This document shows positions 8,457 through 15,579 of a DNA stretch of 27,606 nucleotides, in pieces. The notes under the pieces were generated by a model, which did no database searches, was not told where the DNA came from, and saw only the letters and a program-made list of their open reading frames with translations. Source of the stretch: Sulfuritalea sp. GTDB taxonomy: Bacteria > Pseudomonadota > Gammaproteobacteria > Burkholderiales > Rhodocyclaceae. The position numbers were made by a program, and so were the translations under genes. Each line of letters opens with the position of its first letter. Position 1 is the stretch's first letter. Where the stretch lies: positions 1-27,606 of the forward strand of contig JALNZB010000040.1 in the NCBI GenBank assembly GCA_023229545.1, given 5' to 3'.

Positions 8457-8835
8457 CGCGTAGAAAACCACTTGTCTCCATAAATACCGCATTCTGAATG
8501 GCACCGGGGCGCGTGTGGTCATCACATCAGCCCACCTATCACGGTAGTAGTGATCCTGCGCCGATCGAGGTCCACGCAATATCGGCAGGGGGCGCGACTT
8601 TCTGTGAGCGGGTGAGAAACAAGGCGTAGGAATCACCCTACATGGGAGGACGTCATTGACGTCTGCCGTCGGGCGAGCGCCAGCGCATCTGGCAAACGCG
8701 AACTGTGCGCTACCGAGCAGACAGTCGCCAAGTCTTGACACATAGTTCGAGTGTCACAGGTTCGGCCCTCAAGATGGCTCCGCGATCACCTGTCGCATTC
8801 CGAATCCACGGTGCACGCTTTAAAGGGTTCTCCCA
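8457..8835. other. Divergent intergenic control region, about 380 bases
   Basis: Separates the zinc-protease lipoprotein gene (minus strand) from the PAS histidine kinase gene (plus strand). It contains the GTAGG-N6-CCTAC palindrome at 8626-8641. A TTGACA hexamer at 8735-8740 points toward the kinase gene, but I could not find a good -10 element at normal spacing. The minus-strand open frame extends through part of the region, so part could be translated if the upstream ATG at 8522 is used. Confidence 0.5.
8626..8641. promoter_or_regulatory. Palindromic candidate operator GTAGG-N6-CCTAC, copy 1
   Basis: Reads GTAGGAATCACCCTAC, a perfect 5+5 inverted repeat around a 6-base centre. Its reverse complement differs at one base from a second copy at 10691-10706. 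It lies about 170 bases upstream of the lipoprotein start and 195 upstream of the kinase start. The spacing and dyad symmetry fit a dimeric LuxR/NarL-type regulator, and one is encoded at 9942-10595. The binding assignment is inference. Confidence 0.5.
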
Positions 8836-9945
8836 ATGCAAAGCCTCCTCCAGCCCGCCACAGAATCACGCGCCTCCAGCGCGCTTAAAGCCTTGCGACT
8901 CTCCGAAAGTCGCTACCGACGACTGTTTGAGACGGCTCAGGACGGGATTCTGCTGCTCAATGCGGATACGGCCCAGATCGAAGACGTCAATCCCTACCTG
9001 ATTGACATGCTGGGCTATTCGCATGCGGAGTTTCTGGGGAAAAAGCTGTGGGAAGTGGGAGCGTTTGCGGACATCGCCGAGAGCAAGGGCATGTTCGCGG
9101 AACTGCAAGCAAAGGGCTATGTGCGTTACGAATATCTTCCGCTCAAAACCAGGGCTGGAGCACTGATCGAGGTTGAATTCGTCAGCAATACCTACGACTG
9201 CGAAGGCATCAAGGTCATTCAGTGCAACATCCGCGACATCACCGTACGCAAGCGTGCTGAACAGGAACTGACCGAAAGCAAGGCACACTTGCACCAACTG
9301 ACGATTTTTCTGCAACGGGCGCGTGAGGATGACAGGGCGCACTTCGCCCGTGAGTTGCATGACGAGCTGGGCCAGAACCTGACAGCGCTGCGTATTGACT
9401 TCAACGGACTGGCCGACTGCCTGGCGACAACCGACCCAGCCATAAGTTCGCGGCTGGCTGCCATCGATCAGATGATCAATACCACGGTCGATGCGACGCG
9501 CCAGATCTGCGACGAATTGCGTCCGGGCATGCTCGATGATTTCGGTTTTGAAGTGGCGATCACAAGCTATGCAAGGAACTTTACCCATCAGTTTGGCGTT
9601 CCCTGCGATCTGTTGCTGGACAGCGAGGACTACGGACTGGACAGGCTGTTGTCGACGGCCATCTTCCGCATCGTGCAGGAATCGCTGACCAACATCGCCC
9701 GCCACGCGCATGCGTCCCACGCCATGGTCGCCTTGCAGGATCGCGGCGACGAACTGCTGCTGACGATTGCCGACGATGGTTGCGGCATGTCCGCCGATCT
9801 GACGGAGGATCGAAAAACCTATGGCATGCTCGGCATGCGCGAGCGCGTGGACATGATTGGCGGTCGCATTGCCATCGACAGCGCGCCGGGGCGGGGCACG
9901 CACATCGAGGTGAGCATTCCCAAAAGCGTCCAGCCGATCCCATGA
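8836..9945 (+). CDS. PAS-domain sensor histidine kinase, HisKA_3 (NarX/DegS-like) type
   Basis: A 369-residue soluble kinase. Residues about 20-140 are a PAS domain with its C-terminal cap: SRYRRLFETAQDGILLLNAD at the start, then EDVNPYLIDMLGYSHAEFLG and a conserved cap CNIRDITVRKRAE. A coiled linker leads to the HisKA_3 dimerisation helix FARELHDELGQNLTALR with phospho-acceptor His175. The C-terminal ATPase has IVQESLTNIARHA (N-box), IADDGCGM and YGMLGMRERVDMIGG. No membrane segment is present, so it likely reads a cytoplasmic cue such as redox state or a small ligand; no heme- or flavin-binding motif is evident. The stop overlaps the start of the response regulator gene (ATGA), making them a cognate pair. 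AAAGGG at 8822-8828 is a plausible ribosome site. Confidence 0.93.
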   Translation: MQSLLQPATESRASSALKALRLSESRYRRLFETAQDGILLLNADTAQIEDVNPYLIDMLGYSHAEFLGKKLWEVGAFADIAESKGMFAELQAKGYVRYEYLPLKTRAGALIEVEFVSNTYDCEGIKVIQCNIRDITVRKRAEQELTESKAHLHQLTIFLQRAREDDRAHFARELHDELGQNLTALRIDFNGLADCLATTDPAISSRLAAIDQMINTTVDATRQICDELRPGMLDDFGFEVAITSYARNFTHQFGVPCDLLLDSEDYGLDRLLSTAIFRIVQESLTNIARHAHASHAMVALQDRGDELLLTIADDGCGMSADLTEDRKTYGMLGMRERVDMIGGRIAIDSAPGRGTHIEVSIPKSVQPIP

Positions 9946-10595
9946 TCCGCATCCTCATCGCCGATGACCATACCCTGATGCGCGACGGCTTGAAGCAGAT
10001 TCTCGCCACCGCCGGCGATATGGTGGTTGCCGGCGAGGCTTGCGACGGCTTTCAGGCATTGGATCGGGTGCGCAGCGGCGAATGGGATCTGCTGTTGCTC
10101 GACATGTCGATGCCCGGTCGCAGTGGTGTCGAACTCATCAAGCAAATCAAGACAGAAAAGCCGCGACTGCCGATCCTGGTACTCAGCATGCACAAGGAAA
10201 GCGAGTATGCCGTCCGCAGCATTCGCGCCGGCGCGGCCGGATATCTGTGCAAGGACAGCGCTTCGCAGCAGTTGTTGACCGCGATCCGCGCCGTGGCGAG
10301 CGGCGGCCGCTTCATCAGCCCCGAGGTTGCCGCCGACCTGGCCTTCGGCCTGATCCAGCGCGACGAGCGACCGCTGCATGCCTTGCTGTCGGATCGGGAG
10401 TTTCTGATTTTTCGCAAGCTTGCTGCTGGCGACGGGGTCGGCGAAATAGCCCAGCGCCTCAACCTGAGCGCAAAGACAGTCAGCACTTACAAGGCCCGCG
10501 TTCTGCAAAAAATGCACATGTCCAGTATCGCCGACCTGATTCGCTACGGCCTGAAACACAATCTGCTCGACGACCCGGTCAGTCCCGGCGCCTGA
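9942..10595 (+). CDS. NarL/FixJ-family response regulator
   Basis: A 217-residue DNA-binding response regulator, partner of the preceding PAS kinase. The receiver domain starts MIRILIADDHTLMRDGLKQI, with acceptor Asp54 (LLLLDMSMPGRSG), Ser in LVLSMHKES and Lys in YLCKDSA. The C-terminal LuxR-type helix-turn-helix is about residues 145-210: LSDREFLIFRKLAAGDGVGE, then IAQRLNLSAKTVSTYKARVL with the recognition helix. The ATG at 9942 is chosen because it gives the family's normal N-terminus and forms a 4-base ATGA overlap with the kinase stop; upstream in-frame starts would add unrelated residues. It probably binds the GTAGG-N6-CCTAC palindromes on either side of the operon (inference). Confidence 0.94.
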   Translation: MIRILIADDHTLMRDGLKQILATAGDMVVAGEACDGFQALDRVRSGEWDLLLLDMSMPGRSGVELIKQIKTEKPRLPILVLSMHKESEYAVRSIRAGAAGYLCKDSASQQLLTAIRAVASGGRFISPEVAADLAFGLIQRDERPLHALLSDREFLIFRKLAAGDGVGEIAQRLNLSAKTVSTYKARVLQKMHMSSIADLIRYGLKHNLLDDPVSPGA

Positions 10596-10690
10596 GCAAA
10601 GCCATCGCGCGTAACCCATGGCCGGAGATCTTCCCGGCGGTTAGCTCACCCCCTGGCGGAAGGCAAGCCGGTTCCAGGGACCCGCCTGCT

Positions 10691-10706
10691 GTAGGGCGAT
10701 TCCTAC
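10691..10706. promoter_or_regulatory. Palindromic candidate operator GTAGG-N6-CCTAC, copy 2
   Basis: Reads GTAGGGCGATTCCTAC. It matches the reverse complement of the copy at 8626-8641 at 15 of 16 bases, while the flanking bases differ, which favours a selected site over a duplicated segment. It lies 95 bases after the NarL-type regulator stop and about 95-110 bases upstream of the receiver/serine-protease operon. It has no T-run and so is unlikely to be a terminator. Confidence 0.5.
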
Positions 10707-10800
10707 ACCCTGCTTCCCGGTCTCTCACCCAAAGTCGCGCCCCCTGCTGATACCGCTGAAAACTTGACCGGCGCAGCATCACGACCACGGTGACAGAGAT

Positions 10801-11214
10801 ATGTGGACGCTGATGAAAATACTGCTGGTGGAAGATTCGCGAATCGTGCGAGACCGCTTGCGCGGCATCATCAGCGCAATTCCGCAGGCGATTCTGGTGG
10901 CGGAGACCGACAGCGAGGACGACGCCAGGGTCCAGTTGAACCAGCATCGACCGGACCTCGCCGTCATCGATCTTCGACTGAAAAACGGCAGCGGTCTTTC
11001 ATTGATCGAGCATATCAAGGCCGTGCATCAGGCAACGACGATGATCGTGCTGACGAATCTCGCGCACGCTGAATACCGCGCCAGGTGCATGGAACTTGGC
11101 GCGCATTACTTCTTCGACAAGTCCAAAGGTATCGGCGCATTCACGCACCTTCTGGCTGATCTGGGCAAACGCCCCACGGCGTCGGCGGCTGCATGCCGGA
11201 CAGGCGCGCCATGA
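10801..11214 (+). CDS. Stand-alone receiver-domain response regulator
   Basis: A 137-residue single receiver domain. It has the acidic pair in LLVEDSRIVRDRL, acceptor Asp57 (LAVIDLRLKNGSG), Thr in MIVLTNLAH and a conserved Lys in YFFDKSKG. The last ~18 residues are a non-conserved tail with no DNA-binding domain. The sequence style (EDSRIVRDRL, DLRLKNGSGL) resembles receivers paired with NarL-type systems. A second ATG at 10813 would trim four residues and begin MKILLVEDS, the usual family start. The stop overlaps the start of the secreted protease gene (ATGA), so the two products are translationally coupled. That is unusual, because the receiver is cytoplasmic and the protease exported. How it acts is unknown. 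Confidence 0.88.
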   Translation: MWTLMKILLVEDSRIVRDRLRGIISAIPQAILVAETDSEDDARVQLNQHRPDLAVIDLRLKNGSGLSLIEHIKAVHQATTMIVLTNLAHAEYRARCMELGAHYFFDKSKGIGAFTHLLADLGKRPTASAAACRTGAP

Positions 11215-12071
11215 ACAAGCTCGGCATTGTCCTGGCCTTCGGTCTTGCCTGCAGCCCATGGGTTGCCGCGCAGGCCCAGACATCCGTCGTCGAGCAAGGC
11301 CTTCATGAGCGACTGGCGCAGGTCAGGAACTGCGTCATTTCGGTTGCCAGAGTTGATACCGCAGGAGGTATGGCGAAGATCGCCGCCACTTATGGCACGG
11401 CGTTCCTGATCGGCAATCGCGGTTTTGCCCTTACCGCAAAACATGTAATTGCGGGCAAGGCGAAACCGCTTGCGGCTTTAACCATGGCAGAAGCCGGCGG
11501 CTGGACCTGGAACAAAATCGTCGCCAGCGAAATGCATCCGTCCGAGGATGTGGCAATCGTCAAGCTGAACGCCAGTTCGTGCCGATCCGGTTTCCGGCTC
11601 AGCAGTTCGGTCGAAGTGGCCTCGTCCAGGTACCGGATTTACGGATATCCGGGTGATGCCACCCGGTTCGAGACCACGAAAGGCGAGTTTCCCGACCTGG
11701 TGTACACCGAGGGCTATATCCGCCGGCGGTACTCGGCGTCCCTCTACCCATCCGCCGAACCGTCGGCCACGGCAGGAACTTCGCCAGTTACGGAAACTTC
11801 ACATATTTCGGGAACCTCATTTTTTGAACTCAGCCAAATCGCCGGAACAGGTACATCAGGCGGGCCGGTTTTCGACCTGGCCGAACCGATGCACGTCATC
11901 GGCATTTATTCCGCTGAAAAACATACGCCGCACGTCATTCAAATGGGCGGCCAGCCAGTTACCCAACTGACATCGGTTTCATACGCCGTGCGTGACGATG
12001 CCTTCCGCGATTGGAAGCCGGCAATGCTGGGCGGAAGAACCGTTCTCGAAGAATCACAAATCGCCCGTTAA
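11211..12071 (+). CDS. Secreted trypsin-like (S1 family) serine protease
   Basis: A 286-residue exported protease. Residues 1-24 are a Sec signal peptide (MNKLGIVLAFGLACSPW, then VAAQAQ as cleavage region). The chymotrypsin-fold triad is visible: His78 in FALTAKHVIAG, Asp113 in SEDVAIVKL and Ser216 in GTGTSGGPVFDL. No PDZ domain follows, so it is shorter than DegP/DegQ and resembles the stand-alone trypsin_2-type proteases. Between Asp and Ser there is a Ser/Thr-rich loop encoded by three imperfect 18-base repeats (11775-11828). The start ATG overlaps the stop of the receiver gene by four bases; an upstream ATG at 11193 would spoil the signal peptide. It converges on hisD with 36 bases between. 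It likely acts in the periplasm; the substrate is unknown. Confidence 0.88.
   Translation: MNKLGIVLAFGLACSPWVAAQAQTSVVEQGLHERLAQVRNCVISVARVDTAGGMAKIAATYGTAFLIGNRGFALTAKHVIAGKAKPLAALTMAEAGGWTWNKIVASEMHPSEDVAIVKLNASSCRSGFRLSSSVEVASSRYRIYGYPGDATRFETTKGEFPDLVYTEGYIRRRYSASLYPSAEPSATAGTSPVTETSHISGTSFFELSQIAGTGTSGGPVFDLAEPMHVIGIYSAEKHTPHVIQMGGQPVTQLTSVSYAVRDDAFRDWKPAMLGGRTVLEESQIAR
11775..11828 (+). repeat. Three tandem 18-base imperfect repeats inside the protease gene
   Basis: Three consecutive in-frame 18-base units encode GTSPVT, ETSHIS and GTSFFE. Units share the start pattern G(G/A)AAC(T/C)TC and diverge afterwards. They lie in a Ser/Thr-rich surface loop shortly before the catalytic GTGTSGGP motif, which itself echoes the GTS unit. 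Confidence 0.6.
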
Positions 12072-12107
12072 GCACCGGGATTCGAGCAAACAACCCTCCC
12101 CGTACTC

Positions 12108-13403
12108 TCAGGACTTGATGCGCAACTCCGCCGCGCGCGCGTGTGCTGTCAGCCCTTCGCCGTGCGCCAGCGTCGCCGCAATCGGCCCCAGGGTTTGCGC
12201 GCCGGCCTGCGATACCTCGATCAGGCTGGATCGCTTCTGGAAGTCATAGACGCCGAGCGGCGACGAAAAGCGCGCGCTGCGGGAAGTGGGCAGCACGTGA
12301 TTGGGCCCGGCGCAGTAGTCGCCGAGCGACTCGGACGAATAGTGGCCAACGAAAATCGCGCCGGCATGGCGGATCTTTTCCACCAGCGGCGCCGGATCGG
12401 CGACCGCCAGTTCGAGGTGTTCCGGCGCGATGCGGTTGGCGAGTGCGCAGGCTTCATCCAGATCGGCAACTTGAATAAGGGCGCCGCGCCCCTTGAGCGA
12501 GGCGGCGATTACCTCGCGCCGAGGCATGGTCGGCAGCAGTCTTTCGATGCTGGCGGCAACCCGCGCTATGAAGTTGGCATCGGGACTCAACAGAATCGAC
12601 TGCGCCAGTTCGTCATGTTCGGCCTGGGCGAACAGGTCGATGGCGACCCAGTCGGGATTGGCCGAAGCATCGGCGATGATCAGCACTTCGGAAGGCCCGG
12701 CCACCATGTCGATGCCGACAGTGCCGAAAACGCGGCGCTTGGCCGACGCGACATAAGCATTGCCGGGACCGACGATCTTGTCCACCTGCGGCATGGTCTG
12801 CGTGCCATAGGCCAGCGCCGCCACGGCCTGGGCGCCGCCAATCGTAAATACGCGGTCGACGCCGACCAGGCAGGCGGCGGCCAGCACCAGTGCGTTCTTC
12901 TCGCCGCGCGGGGCGGGCACCACCATGATCAGTTCGCCGACGCCCGCCACCTTGGCCGGCAGCGCATTCATCAGCACCGAACTCGGATAGGCCGCCTTGC
13001 CGCCGGGGACGTAAAGGCCGACGCGGTCCAGCGGCGTGATCTTCTGCCCGAGTCGTGTCCCGTCGGCTTCCGTGAAACTCCACGACGCGATCTTCTGCCG
13101 CTCGTGATAGGAAGTGACGCGTTGCGCCGACGCCTCGAGCGCGGCCCGCTGCGCCGCAGGCAGGCGATCCAGCGCCTGCCGCAACTCGCTGCGGGGCAGT
13201 TCCAGTTCGGCCATGCTGCCGACATCGAGCCGGTCGAAGCGGCGCGTGTAGTCGAGCACCGCCGCATCGCCCTCGGCGCGCACCCGTCGCAGAATCTCGG
13301 CGACGGTCAGCTCGATGGCATCGTCGGTCGAATGGTCGAAATGCAGCAGGGCATCGAGTGTCGCGGCAAAACCGGAGTCGGCGCTGGTCAGACGGCGAAT
13401 CAT
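12108..13403 (-). CDS. hisD: Histidinol dehydrogenase
   Basis: A 431-residue enzyme catalysing the last two steps of histidine synthesis (histidinol to histidine, two NAD+ reduced, zinc-dependent). Family landmarks run in order: EGDAAVLDYTRRFD, the NAD-binding region VPGGKAAYPSSVLMNALPAK, PGNAYVASAKRRVFG, GIDMVAGPSEVLI, metal/active-site AEHDELAQ, PEHLELAV, and the C-terminal signature NHVLPTSRSARFSSPLGVYD. Length matches the usual ~430. The start ATG (MIRRLTSADS) at 13403 overlaps the hisG stop (ATGA); the open frame continues upstream only as a shadow of hisG. It is the last gene of the minus-strand run. hisC and hisB, which often follow in betaproteobacteria, are replaced here by a convergent protease gene. 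Confidence 0.97.
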   Translation of the reverse strand: MIRRLTSADSGFAATLDALLHFDHSTDDAIELTVAEILRRVRAEGDAAVLDYTRRFDRLDVGSMAELELPRSELRQALDRLPAAQRAALEASAQRVTSYHERQKIASWSFTEADGTRLGQKITPLDRVGLYVPGGKAAYPSSVLMNALPAKVAGVGELIMVVPAPRGEKNALVLAAACLVGVDRVFTIGGAQAVAALAYGTQTMPQVDKIVGPGNAYVASAKRRVFGTVGIDMVAGPSEVLIIADASANPDWVAIDLFAQAEHDELAQSILLSPDANFIARVAASIERLLPTMPRREVIAASLKGRGALIQVADLDEACALANRIAPEHLELAVADPAPLVEKIRHAGAIFVGHYSSESLGDYCAGPNHVLPTSRSARFSSPLGVYDFQKRSSLIEVSQAGAQTLGPIAATLAHGEGLTAHARAAELRIKS

Positions 13404-14041
13404 CGGATCGCGCCTTCGATGGCGGCGATGACCGGCTGCAAGAGTTCGCGCTTCATTTTCAGCGCCGCCTGATTGACCACCAGTCGGGACGAAATGTTCA
13501 TGATCTGCTCGACCTCCACCAGATGATTGGCCTTCAGCGTGCTGCCGCTGGAAACCAGATCGACTATCGCATCGGCCAGACCAGCCAACGGCGCGAGTTC
13601 CATCGAACCGTAGAGCTTGATCAGATCGACATGGACGCCCTTGGCGGCGAAATGTTCGCGCGCCACGACGATGTACTTGGTGGCAATCCGCAAGCGCGCG
13701 CCACGTCGCACCGCAGCGGCATAATCGAAGCCGGCCGGCGCCGCCACGCACATGCGGCATTTGGCGATATTCAGGTCCAGCGGCTGGTACAGCCCCACCC
13801 CGCCGTGCTCCAGCAACACATCCTTGCCGGCAATGCCGAGATCGGCCGCGCCGTACTGCACATAGGTCGGCACGTCCGAGGCACGCACGATCACCACGCG
13901 CACGTCATCGCGATTGGTGCCGATGATCAGCTTGCGCGATTTTTCGGGATCCTCTGTCGGAACGATGCCCGCCGCCGCCAGCAGGGGCAGGGTTTCCTCG
14001 AAGATGCGGCCCTTGGAAAGGGCGATGGTGATTCCAGTCAT
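13400..14041 (-). CDS. hisG: ATP phosphoribosyltransferase, short form
   Basis: First enzyme of histidine synthesis, condensing ATP and PRPP. The 213 residues are the short HisG form, which lacks the C-terminal ACT-like regulatory domain and in other bacteria needs the HisZ subunit; hisZ is not in this window. Landmarks: ITIALSKGRIFEETLPLL, VRASDVPTYVQYGAADLGIA, LRIATKYIVVAREHF, and the PRPP-binding loop AIVDLVSSGSTLKANHL. It overlaps hisD by four bases and begins four bases after the murA stop, so murA, hisG and hisD are probably one transcript. Confidence 0.97.
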   Translation of the reverse strand: MTGITIALSKGRIFEETLPLLAAAGIVPTEDPEKSRKLIIGTNRDDVRVVIVRASDVPTYVQYGAADLGIAGKDVLLEHGGVGLYQPLDLNIAKCRMCVAAPAGFDYAAAVRRGARLRIATKYIVVAREHFAAKGVHVDLIKLYGSMELAPLAGLADAIVDLVSSGSTLKANHLVEVEQIMNISSRLVVNQAALKMKRELLQPVIAAIEGAIR

Positions 14042-14045
14042 GGGC

Positions 14046-15326
14046 CTATTTTACCCGGCGAATGTTGGCGCCCAAAGTGACCAGCTTCTGCTCCAGCCCC
14101 TCGTAGCCGCGATCAAGATGATAGATGCGCTCGATCAGCGTCTCGCCCTGCGCCACCAGGCCCGCGATGACCAGGCTGGCCGAAGCGCGCAGATCGGTGG
14201 CCATCACCGTGGCGCCGTCGAGCGTTGCTCGGCCCGTGACGAAGGCCGTATTGCCGTCGATCTTGATGTCGGCGCCGAGCCGGATCAGTTCCACCGCGTG
14301 CATGAAACGGTTCTCGAAAATTGTCTCGCGCATCACGGCGGTGCCTTCGGCGACCGCGTTGATCGCCATGAACTGGGCCTGCATGTCGGTGGGAAAGGCC
14401 GGGTAGGGCGCGGTGCGGATGCTCACGGCGGTGAGCCGCTTTGGCGCCTTGAGGCGAATCGCATCGCGTTCGGCGATGACCTCACAACCCGCGTCCATCA
14501 GCTTGTCGATCACCGCGTCTAGCCAGGTCGATGACGCGCCGGTCAGGCGTATCTCGCCACCCGTCGCCGCCGCCGCGCAAAGATAAGTGCCGGTCTCGAT
14601 GCGGTCGGGCATGATGCGATGCGTCGTGCCGTGCAGGGCATCCACGCCCTGAATGCGGATCACGTCGCCGCCGGCCCCCGAAATCCGCGCGCCCATGGCG
14701 ACCAGGCAATTGGCCAGATCGACCACTTCCGGCTCGCGCGCGGCATTCTCGATCACGGTCTCGCCATCGGCCAGACAGGCGGCCATCATCAGGTTTTCGG
14801 TGCCGGTGACGGTCACCATGTCGGTGAATAGCCGAGCCCCCTTCAGCCGCGTCGCACGGGCATGAACGTAACCCTGCTCGACCGCAATCTCGGCGCCCAT
14901 CGCGGTGAGGCCCTTGATGTGCTGATCCACCGGTCGCGCGCCGATGGCGCAGCCGCCGGGCAGCGAAACCCGCGCTTCGCCCGCGCGCGCCAGCAACGGC
15001 CCCAGGACGAGGATCGAGGCGCGCATGGTTTTCACCATTTCATAGGGCGCCACGGCATTGTTCAGCCCCGAGGCGTCCAGCGTCACCGTGTCGCCAGCGC
15101 CGACTTTCGTGGTTCCCTGCGCGGCTTCGCGCGAAACCTTGACGCCCATTTGCGCCAGCAGTTTCAGCATGGTGCCGATGTCATTGAGGTGCGGCACATT
15201 GGTGAATGTCACCGGCTCCTTCGTCAGCAGCGCCGCGCACAACAGCGGCAAGGCCGCGTTCTTCGCGCCGGAGATGGCCACTTCGCCCGAAAGCGGAACG
15301 CCTCCCGCAATCAGCAACTTATCCAT
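14046..15326 (-). CDS. murA: UDP-N-acetylglucosamine 1-carboxyvinyltransferase
   Basis: First committed step of peptidoglycan synthesis, transferring enolpyruvate from PEP to UDP-GlcNAc in the cytoplasm. At 426 residues it has normal length. It begins MDKLLIAGGVPLSGEVAISG with the substrate motif AKNAALPLL. The PEP-binding, fosfomycin-reactive cysteine is Cys126 in SLPGGCAIGARPVDQH (Cys115 in E. coli). Further family blocks are VTVTGTENLMMAA, AYPAFPTDMQAQFM and IFENRFMHAVEL. The start overlaps the ibaG/bolA stop by eight bases. Genes upstream (Mla transport, ibaG) keep the order found around E. coli murA. Confidence 0.97.
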   Translation of the reverse strand: MDKLLIAGGVPLSGEVAISGAKNAALPLLCAALLTKEPVTFTNVPHLNDIGTMLKLLAQMGVKVSREAAQGTTKVGAGDTVTLDASGLNNAVAPYEMVKTMRASILVLGPLLARAGEARVSLPGGCAIGARPVDQHIKGLTAMGAEIAVEQGYVHARATRLKGARLFTDMVTVTGTENLMMAACLADGETVIENAAREPEVVDLANCLVAMGARISGAGGDVIRIQGVDALHGTTHRIMPDRIETGTYLCAAAATGGEIRLTGASSTWLDAVIDKLMDAGCEVIAERDAIRLKAPKRLTAVSIRTAPYPAFPTDMQAQFMAINAVAEGTAVMRETIFENRFMHAVELIRLGADIKIDGNTAFVTGRATLDGATVMATDLRASASLVIAGLVAQGETLIERIYHLDRGYEGLEQKLVTLGANIRRVK

Positions 15327-15561
15327 TGGCGTTCCATTCCTCGGGCGTCAGGGTCTTCATCGACAGCGCATGCAATTCACCCGAATCGAAACGCGCCTTG
15401 AGAATCGCATTGATGCGCTGCTGGCGCTTGACGCGGTTCAGGCCGACGAACTCGCTGCTGACGATGACGGCGTCAAAATGATGCCCGTCGCCCTGGACCG
15501 CGACTAGTTCGCACGGCAGTTCGGCAGCAATCCATGATTCGACTTGTTTTGGTTCAAGCAT
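15319..15561 (-). CDS. BolA/IbaG-family protein
   Basis: A small (80-residue) BolA-fold protein. The family is known for binding [2Fe-2S] clusters together with monothiol glutaredoxins. The core VSSEFVGLNRVKRQQRINAI and the C-terminal LHALSMKTLTPEEW are typical, and HH in GDGHHFDAVIV may contribute cluster ligands. Its place directly upstream of murA and near mla genes matches E. coli ibaG (yrbA) rather than bolA itself. The ATG at 15561 is preferred because AAGGAG lies six bases upstream; the in-frame TTG at 15567 would abut that site. It overlaps murA by eight bases. Confidence 0.9.
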   Translation of the reverse strand: MLEPKQVESWIAAELPCELVAVQGDGHHFDAVIVSSEFVGLNRVKRQQRINAILKARFDSGELHALSMKTLTPEEWNANG

Positions 15562-15579
15562 GTGCAACTCCTTCGACTC

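Noticed and set aside
8735..8740. TTGACA as a promoter of the PAS kinase gene
   Set aside because: Perfect -35 hexamer but no acceptable -10 at 16-18 bases; not listed as a promoter.
8457..8741. Upstream extension of the zinc-protease lipoprotein frame
   Set aside because: It would place ~95 residues before a classical lipoprotein signal; the signal works only with a start near 8456 (or at most 8492-8522).
10621..10638. GCCGG/CCGGC hairpin after the NarL-type regulator as a terminator
   Set aside because: Only five base pairs and no T-run follows, so a rho-independent terminator is not supported.
12141..13472. 443-codon open frame on the plus strand opposite hisD
   Set aside because: Shadow of a GC-rich gene: no recognisable domain, low-complexity Arg/Gly/His-rich translation, and hisD on the other strand is unmistakable.
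13404..13760. N-terminal extension of hisD
   Set aside because: Lies wholly inside hisG in another frame; the ATGA overlap at 13400-13403 gives the normal HisD start.
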